DNA of 48,405 nt from Acidobacteriota bacterium (GTDB taxonomy: Bacteria; Aquificota; Aquificia; Aquificales; Aquificaceae): the NCBI GenBank assembly GCA_003696155.1, contig RFFP01000027.1, positions 1-48,405 of the forward strand, in the 5' to 3' direction. Positions 1-7,360 of the stretch are shown here, piece by piece (within the stretch, counting starts at the first letter, position 1; each line of letters starts with the position of its first letter). A model generated the notes under the pieces. The model was not told where the DNA came from. It saw only the letters and a program-made list of their open reading frames with translations, and made no database searches. Position numbers and translations under genes: made by a program.

Positions 1-871
1 GGATTATACCTGCCTGGGGTCCACCGAGAAGCTTGTCCCCACTTCCTGAAACAATATGCACCCCCAACTTTATGAGCTCCCCAAAGGTTGGCTCGTGCAC
101 ATTAAGACCGTACTTTCTAAGGTCCAAAAGGCAACCGCTACCCACGTCGTAATAGACAGAAAGCCCAATAGAGAGAAGCTCCTCAACCCCCACATCCTGA
201 ACAAAGCCCTCTATGTAAAAGTTGCTCCTGTGGACCTTCATTATGAGGGCAGTGTTCTGGGTTATGGCTTCTTTGTAATCCGATAGCCTTGTCCTGTTGG
301 TCGTACCAACTTCTATGAGGTTTGCGCCAGAAGCCCTCATTATGTCCGGTACCCGGAAGCTACCCCCTATCTCCACAAGCTCGCCCCTTGAGACTATAAC
401 ATCCCTGTCCTTTGCAAGGGTGTTAAGCACCAGGTAAACCGCACCTGCGTTGTTATTAACTAGGTGGACCGCCTCTGCCCCCGTGAGCTCAAGTATATAG
501 TCCCTCACATGCTCAAGCCTTGAGCCCCTTTTGCCCTCTTGGAGGTCGTACTCAAGGTTTGAGTAATTGGTTGCTATCTCCTTTATAAATTGGGCAACCC
601 TCTCCGAAAGGGGCGACCTTCCCAGATTGGTGTTTATTACCACACCCGTGGCGTTTATAACCCTCTTGAGATTGGTAGAGGAGAGCTCCCTTATTCTGCT
701 CTCTATAAGCTTGTGGAGGTCCCCAAGGTCTTTTCTTCTTCCCTCCTTAATCTCCTGCCTTAACTTTTGAAGTACCTCTCTTATAGCCCTCTTTGCCATA
801 GCCTGCGGATGCTTTTTACTGTACTTTTCAAGGAGCTCTGAAACGGAAGGTATATGTCTAAAGAGGTTCAT
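1..871 (-). CDS. selA: L-seryl-tRNA(Sec) selenium transferase SelA (partial, C-terminus off the left edge)
   Basis: SelA is a PLP enzyme that converts Ser-tRNA(Sec) to Sec-tRNA(Sec) using selenophosphate. The frame is open from an ATG at 871 to the window edge and gives 290 residues of a family that is about 450 long, so the last third is missing. Recognisable segments are the INATGVVINTNLGRSPL region (about 72-88), the NNNAGAV block (about 139-145) and GSGDKLLGGPQAG near residue 280, whose Lys280 is the expected PLP-binding lysine. The ATG overlaps the selB stop as ATGA, so the two are translationally coupled with selB first. selC was not found in the window. Confidence 0.95.
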   Translation of the reverse strand, partial: MNLFRHIPSVSELLEKYSKKHPQAMAKRAIREVLQKLRQEIKEGRRKDLGDLHKLIESRIRELSSTNLKRVINATGVVINTNLGRSPLSERVAQFIKEIATNYSNLEYDLQEGKRGSRLEHVRDYILELTGAEAVHLVNNNAGAVYLVLNTLAKDRDVIVSRGELVEIGGSFRVPDIMRASGANLIEVGTTNRTRLSDYKEAITQNTALIMKVHRSNFYIEGFVQDVGVEELLSIGLSVYYDVGSGCLLDLRKYGLNVHEPTFGELIKLGVHIVSGSGDKLLGGPQAGII

Positions 872-2592
872 CGGAGAAAGACCCTCCTATCTCCTAACCT
901 TTTAGTAATGCCCAGACTGTCCATGTACTCAAGTAGAGGTATAAGGTACTTCCTACTAAAGGATAGGACTTCCTTTGCCTGCCCTATGCTAAACTCCTTA
1001 CCTAGACTTCTCAACCTATTTACGTACTCTTCAAAAAGCTCTTTGCTTACATAAAGATAGCTTCCTAGGCTGTAAGCGTGACCCTTTCTTAGGGCAATAT
1101 GTAGGTACTCCTTTAGCGGAAGGAGCTCCCTTTCTTCTTTCAAGCCCTCTGACAGAAGGGACATAAGCTTCTTATAACCATCAAGCTCTTCCAAGTTGGA
1201 GCTTTTTATGTCAAGAAGGTAGCCCTCCACTATTATATAGTCCCTTAGTTCTTTGAGGATTAACCCTAAAACCTCTTCCTTGATTCGTAGCTTACTTGTA
1301 AGCTGGGAAACTTTAACAAGACCATTGCTCTCAGAGAGCTCCCTCAATAGCCTATCCTTGAGAGAAGAAAATGCTCCTTTGTGGTATAGCATGTTCCCTA
1401 TACTGATAGCCCCTGAGGGAAGAGAAGGGTAAGGTCTTCCGTAGAAGCTTGAAAGGTCCTTAGGGCTCAGGCCCATTATGCCCCTTTCTAAAAGGAGGTA
1501 CTCTTCGGGATTGTCCACAAGAAGATGGATGCGGTCCAATATAAACCTCTTGGACAATCTTGATGGGAAGGGATGTAAAACTTCGTAGCCTCCTAAGAAC
1601 TCTCCTGAAGAATTGAGCACGGGGCCTTTATAGCCCCTTAGGGTAACAACCTCCTCAGAAAGCTTTAGAAGATAGACATTCTCTATAAGCTTCCTATGCT
1701 TTAGGCTTACCTCTCTCATGCCAAAAAAGGCGTATCCCAAGCCCTTTGGCATTTCTGAATCCAACCTTACTATTACTCGGCTACTCTTTTTAAACTGTCC
1801 TTCTTTTATAAGGAAGTGTCCCCTTTGTACCAAGCTGGGGTCAAGCTCTGGAAGGTTTAAAGCTAGCCTTTCTCCCGACCTGCCCTCCTTAACAAAAAGG
1901 CCATGGTTTTGCATCTTTCTTACCTTGCATTTTACACCTAAGGGCTCTAGGACCAGGGCTTCACCCTCTAAAACCTCTCCCGAAACACAGCTACCCCTTA
2001 CAACTGTTCCATAACCCTTAACCACAAAGGCGGAATCTACGAAAAACAGAAAAAAGTCTTTCCTTTTGTCTTTAAGGTTTTCCTTGGCGTAGGTAAGTAT
2101 ACCCTTCTTTAAATCCTCTATGCCCGTGCCTGTATTGGCTGAAACCTTGTATATTCCGGAGTATATTAAGCCTTCCTTTGAAAGCAGGTCCTTTACTTCT
2201 TCCTTTGCCAGCTCAGAGGTCTCTTCATCCACCTTATCTATCTTGCTCAAGACCGTTATAAGTCTGTTTATACCGAAGGTCCTTGCAATCCTGATGTGCT
2301 CTAGAGTTTGTGGCATAACGCCCTCGCAGGCATCTACAACGAGCATAAGCCCCCAAACGGGTGCCAGACCACATGTGGCATTTTTTATAAACCTCTCATG
2401 CCCAGGAAGGTCTATTATCTCAACCCTTAGGTTTTCTGAGGGAAAGTCAAGAAAGGCAAAGCCTATATCTATGCTCATACCTCTCCTTTTCTCCTCCGGC
2501 AGACGGTCCGTATCTATGGAGGTTAAGGCTTTAACCAAGGTAGTCTTCCCATGGTCCACGTGCCCAGCCACACCTAGGGGAAAATAGAGCAT
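868..2592 (-). CDS. selB: selenocysteine-specific elongation factor SelB
   Basis: SelB is a GTPase that brings Sec-tRNA(Sec) to UGA codons marked by a SECIS hairpin. The protein has 574 residues, slightly shorter than the E. coli form (about 614). The EF-Tu-like G domain shows GHVDHGKT (10-17), DLPGHE (61-66) and SKID (116-119, replacing NKxD, as is common in SelB). Beta-barrel domains follow, and the last 200 or so residues are helical and charged, consistent with the winged-helix repeats that bind SECIS RNA. It overlaps selA by 4 bp. It lies 69 bp downstream of the Fe-S oxidoreductase gene in the same frame, with no stop in between. No SD is obvious before the ATG, so it may depend on upstream translation. 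Confidence 0.95.
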   Translation of the reverse strand: MLYFPLGVAGHVDHGKTTLVKALTSIDTDRLPEEKRRGMSIDIGFAFLDFPSENLRVEIIDLPGHERFIKNATCGLAPVWGLMLVVDACEGVMPQTLEHIRIARTFGINRLITVLSKIDKVDEETSELAKEEVKDLLSKEGLIYSGIYKVSANTGTGIEDLKKGILTYAKENLKDKRKDFFLFFVDSAFVVKGYGTVVRGSCVSGEVLEGEALVLEPLGVKCKVRKMQNHGLFVKEGRSGERLALNLPELDPSLVQRGHFLIKEGQFKKSSRVIVRLDSEMPKGLGYAFFGMREVSLKHRKLIENVYLLKLSEEVVTLRGYKGPVLNSSGEFLGGYEVLHPFPSRLSKRFILDRIHLLVDNPEEYLLLERGIMGLSPKDLSSFYGRPYPSLPSGAISIGNMLYHKGAFSSLKDRLLRELSESNGLVKVSQLTSKLRIKEEVLGLILKELRDYIIVEGYLLDIKSSNLEELDGYKKLMSLLSEGLKEERELLPLKEYLHIALRKGHAYSLGSYLYVSKELFEEYVNRLRSLGKEFSIGQAKEVLSFSRKYLIPLLEYMDSLGITKRLGDRRVFLR

Positions 2593-2661
2593 AGTAAATA
2601 AGTTAATAAATTTTTCAACTCCGCAGGGCAGATTGGAAGCTTTACTTAAGTTGTCAGTAGT

Positions 2662-3951
2662 TCAATCCTCTCCATAAGCTTGATACAATACCTCTATAGG
2701 ATGTAGGACCCTTTTGCCCGTGTTAAGTTCTATGTGATTACCAGAAAGAGGGCAGTCGGATACGTAAAGGTCCGCTCCAGAATTTTTCATGTCTTCAAAG
2801 AGCTTTGAGCCAACTTTTATGGACATATCAAAGGTAGACTTTTTCACACCAAAGGTCCCGTCATGCCCCGAGCATCTCTCTATAAGCTGTACTTTGGTGT
2901 TTGGGATAAGCCTCATAAGAGCTACAGCTCTGTAGCCTATGTTCAAAGACTTAAGGTGACAAGGTATATGGTAAGCTATGTTACCCATAGAGACCTTAAA
3001 ATCCTTGTTAAACCTCTTTTCTTGATGGAGTTTAAAAAGGTACTCGTGCACATCGTAAACCCTTTCAGAAACCGCCTTGACATCTTGGTCATCGGGAAGG
3101 AGGAGAGGGTACTCATACTTTATCTGAAGAGCACAGGTTGGAACTGGCACAACTATATCAAAGCCTGCATCCACATAGGGCTTTAGCCTGCTAACATTGT
3201 AGCGGGCTCTTTCTGTGGCTGAGTCTATATCCCCTATATCAAAGAAAGGTATGCCGCAGCATTGCTGCTGTGGGAGCTCTATGTATATGTCGTTTTTCTC
3301 AAAGACCCTCACAAGAGCCTTACCTCTATCCAGGTAGTTGTAGTTAAGGAGGCAGGTATAAAATAGGGCAACCTTACCGTTTTCCCCTTTTACGGGCTTT
3401 CTGTTTTTTCTAAACCAGCTTACAAAGCTCTCTGGGTTTATGGGCGGTAGTTTAGTTCTGTGGTCTATACCTAAAAAGTTTTCCATAATTACCCTAAAAG
3501 TGGGTGTGCTGTTTAGTTTGTTTACAATGGGTGAGAAGGGAAGGGAAAGCTTACCCACCAAGTCAGTATTGAGCATTAGCTTTTCCGTTAGCTTCGCACC
3601 CTTGTTTTTAAACTTCCACACCTTATACCTAAGGGAAAGATGGGGGAAATCAATCTTCCATTCGTGAGGTGGTGTATAGGGACATTTAAAATAGCATTGC
3701 TTACAGTGAAAGCAGAGCTCTAAGGGAAGGGCAAGCTCCTCCTTGCTGAGCTTTTCAAGGTCATCATCGTGCCTATCCACCGCATCAAAGATTGCGGGGA
3801 AGGATGGGCAATAGGTTACGCACATCCTACAGTCCTTACACTTGGAATATACCCTCTTAGCCTCTTCCCACAGAGCTCCTTCATCTAGGAACTTTGGGTC
3901 CTTTATGTTAAACTCAAAATCCTTTACACCACCTAAAGCCAATTCGGACAT
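2662..3951 (-). CDS. two-[4Fe-4S] oxidoreductase with CCG domains (HdrD/GlpC-like)
   Basis: The 429-residue protein has two N-terminal ferredoxin motifs, CxxCxxCxxxCP at 38-49 and 80-91. Two CCG-type domains follow: the first has CCG at 231-233 and the second centres on HIPCHLKS (about 328-335) and C360-S361-G362. Such proteins belong to the family of heterodisulfide reductase subunit D, GlpC and glycolate oxidase Fe-S subunits and pass electrons to or from a partner. No flavin subunit is adjacent; the upstream neighbour is a rubrerythrin, so a peroxide-reduction electron route is my inference. The second CCG motif reads CSG, so one cluster ligand is replaced. An AGGGGG ribosome site lies 6 nt before the ATG and may be paired in an alternative hairpin. 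Confidence 0.85.
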   Translation of the reverse strand: MSELALGGVKDFEFNIKDPKFLDEGALWEEAKRVYSKCKDCRMCVTYCPSFPAIFDAVDRHDDDLEKLSKEELALPLELCFHCKQCYFKCPYTPPHEWKIDFPHLSLRYKVWKFKNKGAKLTEKLMLNTDLVGKLSLPFSPIVNKLNSTPTFRVIMENFLGIDHRTKLPPINPESFVSWFRKNRKPVKGENGKVALFYTCLLNYNYLDRGKALVRVFEKNDIYIELPQQQCCGIPFFDIGDIDSATERARYNVSRLKPYVDAGFDIVVPVPTCALQIKYEYPLLLPDDQDVKAVSERVYDVHEYLFKLHQEKRFNKDFKVSMGNIAYHIPCHLKSLNIGYRAVALMRLIPNTKVQLIERCSGHDGTFGVKKSTFDMSIKVGSKLFEDMKNSGADLYVSDCPLSGNHIELNTGKRVLHPIEVLYQAYGED

Positions 3952-3957
3952 TGTTTA

Positions 3958-3994
3958 CCCCCTAAATATTTTTTAGAGGGGGCAAGAACCCCCT
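3958..3994 (-). promoter_or_regulatory. alternative hairpins over the ribosome site of the Fe-S oxidoreductase gene
   Basis: On the minus strand the rubrerythrin/oxidoreductase gap reads AGGGGG (3994-3989), a TTCTTG loop, CCCCCT (3982-3977), an A/T-rich stretch, then AGGGGG (3963-3958), which is the ribosome-binding site. CCCCC can pair with either GGGGG run. The first pairing leaves the ribosome site free and the second covers it. Neither stem is followed by a U tract, so this is not an ordinary terminator. The pairing is seen in the sequence; a switching role is inferred. Confidence 0.45.
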
Positions 3995-4009
3995 TTAGTA
4001 TAGGTGATT

Positions 4010-4441
4010 TTAACCCTTTAGAGATTCTAGGGCTTTTTGGAACCTGCCTGCGTGGGACTTTTCTGCCCTGGCGAGGGTTTCAAACCACTCTGCTATGTCC
4101 TCAAAACCCTCTTCCCTTGCCACCCTTGCAAAACCTGGGTACATCTCCGTGTACTCGTAGGTCTCACCAGCTATAGCAGCTTGGAGGTTTTGTTCCATTG
4201 TGCCTATGGGCATATCGGTGGCTGGGTCCCCACCGCCGTACTTTTCCATGAACTCAATGTGTCCAAAGGCGTGTCCCGTTTCACCTTCTGCGGTCTCTCT
4301 GAAGACGTTTGCCAGGTCTGGATAACCTTCAATGTCCGCCTTCCTGGCAAAATAAAGGTACCTTCTGTTTGCCTGGGACTCGCCAGCAAAGGCATGCTTG
4401 AGGTTCTCAAGTGTCTTTGTTCCTTGCAGGCTCTTGCTCAT
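4010..4441 (-). CDS. rubrerythrin-type diiron peroxide reductase (no rubredoxin domain)
   Basis: A 143-residue four-helix ferritin-like protein. Carboxylate and His ligands of a diiron site are visible in GES (20-22), EGETGH (52-57), GETYEY (92-97) and EKSH (127-130). It ends after the ferritin-like domain with no CxxC rubredoxin tail, so electrons must come from a partner; the Fe-S oxidoreductase gene just downstream is the obvious candidate (inference). Rubrerythrins reduce hydrogen peroxide in anaerobes and microaerophiles. The gene has an AGGAGGTG ribosome site and the best consensus promoter in the window, so high expression is likely. Confidence 0.9.
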   Translation of the reverse strand: MSKSLQGTKTLENLKHAFAGESQANRRYLYFARKADIEGYPDLANVFRETAEGETGHAFGHIEFMEKYGGGDPATDMPIGTMEQNLQAAIAGETYEYTEMYPGFARVAREEGFEDIAEWFETLARAEKSHAGRFQKALESLKG

Positions 4442-4474
4442 GGTTACACCTCCTATAAGGTTTTAGTTATTTAT

Positions 4475-4503
4475 ATTATATGCAAACTTTTTTCATTTGT
4501 CAA
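4475..4503 (-). promoter_or_regulatory. consensus sigma-70-type promoter of the rubrerythrin gene
   Basis: Read on the minus strand, TTGACA (4503-4498) is followed by exactly 17 nt and TATAAT (4480-4475). Both hexamers are perfect consensus. The predicted start is near 4468, giving a leader of about 27 nt with the AGGAGGTG ribosome site before the ATG at 4441. Confidence 0.85.
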
Positions 4504-4526
4504 GGGGTATATAAAGAACATATAAT
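4497..4526 (+). promoter_or_regulatory. hisS promoter, predicted leaderless, -35 shared with the rubrerythrin promoter
   Basis: TTGTCA (4497-4502, 5 of 6 to consensus), an 18-nt spacer and TATAAT (4521-4526). The ATG of hisS is 8 nt after the -10 box, about where transcription should begin, and no SD precedes it. The -35 overlaps the rubrerythrin -35 on the other strand within the heptamer TTGTCAA (4497-4503). Confidence 0.65.
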
Positions 4527-4534
4527 TTATTCCC

Positions 4535-5749
4535 ATGGAAGAGTTTCAAAGCGTAAGGGGCTTTCATGACCTGCTTGGAGAGGAGGCAAAGAGGTTCCGC
4601 TATGTCTCCGAGCTTATAAGGGAAAAGCTAAGGGTTTACAACTTTGAGGAGATAGTCCTACCGGTGGTTGAATACTTAGAGGTGTTTCAAAGAAGCATAG
4701 GGGAGGCTACGGATATAGTTCAAAAGGAGATGTTTAGCTTTGAAGACAGGAAGGGCAGAAGGCTAGCGCTAAGACCAGAAGGCACAGCCGGTGCTGTGAG
4801 GGCTTATGTGCAAAACCGTCTATACGCTCTTAAGCCCTATGTGAAGCTCTTTTATGAGGGTCCCATGTTCAGGTACGAGAGGCCTCAGGCGGGCAGGTAT
4901 AGACAGTTCCATCAGATTGGTGCTGAAGTCTTTGGAACTATGGACCCACTGGCAGATGCAGAGCTTATAAACCTGGTGCACGAGATACTTTTAGAGATGG
5001 GTATAGATGTAACCATAGAAGTAAACTCCATAGGCTGTAAGGTTTGTAGACCTGCTCACAGGGATGCCTTGATAGAGTACCTGAGCGGCGTGGAGGGACA
5101 TCTATGCGATGTATGCATAGACAGGAGGGATAAAAATCCCCTAAGGGTCTTAGACTGTAAGGTACCCACATGCAAAGAAGCTGTAAAGGAAGCTCCTAAG
5201 ATGTTGGACTTTCTCTGCCATGAGTGCAGAGAACACTACTCAAAGCTCAAAGAGCATCTAACAAACCTTTCTATTCCTTACAGGGAGAATCCTAACCTTG
5301 TGAGAGGCCTTGATTACTATACAAAGACTGTTTTTGAGGCGGTCTCTAATGAGCTTGGGATAACGGTCATAGCGGGTGGTAGGTACGATTACCTCGTAGA
5401 GGAGATGGGAGGTCCACCCACACCGGCGGTGGGCTTTGCGGTTGGTATAGAGAGGTTGTCTATGCTGCTAAGGTCAGAGCCCAAGGAAGACCCTCTATAC
5501 TTTCTTATCCCCTTTGGCGAAGTTTTGGATTATGCCCTCACCCTTGCCAAAACTTTAAGGTCTGAGGGTAGGAGGGTTGAGGTCTCTTACAGAAAGGGAG
5601 GTCTTAAAAAACAGCTGGAGCTTGCCAACAGGCTAAAGGCGGACTACGCCATAATAGTAGGTGAAGAGGAAAAGCTTGGAAACTTTTACACCATCAAGGA
5701 CCTCAAGACAGGACAGCAGATAAGGGTACAGCCGAGCCCTAGCCTTTGA
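4535..5749 (+). CDS. hisS: histidyl-tRNA synthetase
   Basis: A class II aminoacyl-tRNA synthetase of 404 residues that charges tRNA-His. Visible signatures are the early RGFHDLLGEEA segment, RPEGTAGAVRAY, the motif 2 region FRYERPQAGRYRQFHQ, the histidine-A motif GLDYYTKTVFE, and motif 3 GFAVGIERLSML, followed by the C-terminal anticodon-binding domain. The insertion domain has several cysteines (CKVC, CDVC, CHEC), possibly a metal site. The start follows TATAAT by 8 nt without an SD. The 3' end overlaps the histidine kinase gene on the other strand by 11 bp. Confidence 0.96.
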   Translation: MEEFQSVRGFHDLLGEEAKRFRYVSELIREKLRVYNFEEIVLPVVEYLEVFQRSIGEATDIVQKEMFSFEDRKGRRLALRPEGTAGAVRAYVQNRLYALKPYVKLFYEGPMFRYERPQAGRYRQFHQIGAEVFGTMDPLADAELINLVHEILLEMGIDVTIEVNSIGCKVCRPAHRDALIEYLSGVEGHLCDVCIDRRDKNPLRVLDCKVPTCKEAVKEAPKMLDFLCHECREHYSKLKEHLTNLSIPYRENPNLVRGLDYYTKTVFEAVSNELGITVIAGGRYDYLVEEMGGPPTPAVGFAVGIERLSMLLRSEPKEDPLYFLIPFGEVLDYALTLAKTLRSEGRRVEVSYRKGGLKKQLELANRLKADYAIIVGEEEKLGNFYTIKDLKTGQQIRVQPSPSL

Positions 5750-6710
5750 ACTTTAAAAAGACGGTGTAATTCTTCCTTAGGCTTACCCTCATCTCATGTC
5801 CATACCTACGAAGAATCCTTCTTACAAGCTCCACACCTAAACCCATGCTTTCACCTTTGGGCAGACCCAAGTCGTTCTTTATCACCAAAAGCCCACGCTT
5901 AGCACACAGTTTTATATGAACTTTACTCATGGAGTGCTTTATTGCATTGCCCACGAGGTTGTAGAGCACATCCTGTAGGTCGTTTTTATCCATGCTAGTA
6001 TGGAGCTCTTTAAGCCTCAAAAATAGCCTTTTACCTTGAAGTTCATCTTCAAAGTACTCAAGTATATCCTTTAGCATGCCGTCCACACTCAGGGTCTCCC
6101 TTTCCGCTCCCCTATCCTCTTTTACCACGTTTAGGAATATGCCAAAGTCCATATGGGCCCTCTTTAGGCTTTTCTCCATTCTCTGGAGGCTTGGATTTTC
6201 TCCCACCCCTTTCTTTAGCAGTGCAAGGTTTACCTTTTGTACTGCCAGAAAGTTGCCCAATCTATGGGTAAGGGAAAGCATGAGCGTCCTTATCCAATCC
6301 TCCTTCTCTCTGAGTTTTTTTAGATACATCTCAACAACCGCCTGATAAAGAAGAATTAGTGTAAGCACAACAAAAAACTCTCCTGCCAGGAGCCTCTTCA
6401 TAAAGATATTTATCTCCGAATTAAGAACTTCCTCCTTTACCGCCACCCTTACAATCCTAAAGGGATTAGCTGGGTCCATAAAGGTATATACCAGATAATT
6501 ATTTGGTGCTTGCTCTGTTATGATAAACCTGCCATCACCTCTGTGCTCTGGGTTTAGCAGGTGCATCTGGAAATGTTGGTACGCGGTTCTGTGGGTATTC
6601 TCCTCCATCATACCCTTTAGCTCAAGAAAAACGGTAAGGTTTATAAAACTAAAACCTGCTGCTAGAAGGAGAGCAAGGGATAGGTAAAGTTTAACCTTTT
6701 CAAGCTTCAA
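5739..6710 (-). CDS. membrane sensor histidine kinase
   Basis: A 323-residue two-component kinase. A first membrane helix (about 7-29), a periplasmic stretch of about 80 residues, a second helix (about 111-128), then a dimerisation helix with the H box at LTHRLGN (His149) and an ATPase domain with an N box (NLVGNAIKHS, 251-260) and the GLGVEL glycine loop (290-295). The periplasmic part resembles no sensor domain I recognise, so the signal is unknown. The start is a TTG that overlaps the end of the response-regulator gene by 11 bp, so the two form a cognate pair. The 3' end overlaps hisS. Confidence 0.9.
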   Translation of the reverse strand: MKLEKVKLYLSLALLLAAGFSFINLTVFLELKGMMEENTHRTAYQHFQMHLLNPEHRGDGRFIITEQAPNNYLVYTFMDPANPFRIVRVAVKEEVLNSEINIFMKRLLAGEFFVVLTLILLYQAVVEMYLKKLREKEDWIRTLMLSLTHRLGNFLAVQKVNLALLKKGVGENPSLQRMEKSLKRAHMDFGIFLNVVKEDRGAERETLSVDGMLKDILEYFEDELQGKRLFLRLKELHTSMDKNDLQDVLYNLVGNAIKHSMSKVHIKLCAKRGLLVIKNDLGLPKGESMGLGVELVRRILRRYGHEMRVSLRKNYTVFLKFKG

Positions 6711-7347
6711 TCCTATATCCCCTCCCCTTCTGCGATTGTATAAACTCGTAAGGAAGTACCCTTCTTAGGTTTTTTATATGAGCCCTTACCACATCGTCAC
6801 CCACGGGCTCATCCCCCCAAACGTAGTTTAGGAGCTCCTCAGAAGATACAAACCTACCCCTGTTTTCTATGAGATACTTGAGCAGGAGCCACTCCTTCCT
6901 GCTAAGCCTTACCTCCCTTCCATCCACCCACACCTTTTCCTTGCTGAGGTCAACCTCCACACTACCCACCCTAACCCTTTGCTCCCTCACCACTCTCCTA
7001 TGCAGAGCCCTTATCCTCAACAGCAGTTCCTTAGGTTCGAAGGGTTTTACAAGGTAGTCGTCCGCACCCAAAGAAAAGCACCTTTCCTTATCCTCCAGCC
7101 TTCCCTTAGCTGTAAGTATTAAGATGGGGGTGCTGTCTCCCCTACTCCTTAGCTCCTTTAGAAGCTCCTCACCACATACATGGGGCATCATAAGGTCGAG
7201 CACTATCACATCGTGAAGAGATACCCCCAGTATGTCAAAGAATTCCCTGCTGTCGTATATCCAATCCACCACCAAACCCTCGCTCTCAAGGTATTCTTTT
7301 ACCGACCTCCCCAAAAGCCTATCGTCCTCCACCAAGAGAACCTTCAC
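6700..7347 (-). CDS. OmpR/PhoB-family response regulator
   Basis: From the GTG start at 7347 the protein has 215 residues: a receiver domain with acidic VEDD at the end of strand 1 (about 6-9), phospho-acceptor Asp51 in VLDLMMP, and Lys101 in LVKPF, then a winged-helix DNA-binding domain from about 125 to the end with YIENRGRF-like and GRGYRIE elements. A longer reading frame back to 7431 would run into radA and adds nothing receiver-like, so GTG is preferred. The GTG is 7 nt after TATAAT and has no SD. It could control the phosphate regulon, but nothing here proves that. Confidence 0.9.
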   Translation of the reverse strand: MKVLLVEDDRLLGRSVKEYLESEGLVVDWIYDSREFFDILGVSLHDVIVLDLMMPHVCGEELLKELRSRGDSTPILILTAKGRLEDKERCFSLGADDYLVKPFEPKELLLRIRALHRRVVREQRVRVGSVEVDLSKEKVWVDGREVRLSRKEWLLLKYLIENRGRFVSSEELLNYVWGDEPVGDDVVRAHIKNLRRVLPYEFIQSQKGRGYRIEA

Positions 7348-7354
7348 GTAGAAA

Positions 7355-7360
7355 ATTATA
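7355..7360 (-). promoter_or_regulatory. possible -10 box for the response-regulator gene (leaderless)
   Basis: TATAAT on the minus strand, 7 nt before the GTG, overlapping the radA stop codon. No convincing -35 is present at 17 nt, so read-through from radA is the alternative. Confidence 0.35.

Noticed and set aside
2593-2661. Possible selC (tRNA-Sec) or SECIS element between the oxidoreductase and selB
   Set aside because: Too short for a tRNA-Sec of about 95 nt and no cloverleaf or stable GU-loop hairpin could be built.
3977-3994. G/C hairpin after the rubrerythrin gene as an intrinsic terminator
   Set aside because: No U tract follows on the minus strand; the stem is better explained by alternative pairing with the next ribosome site.
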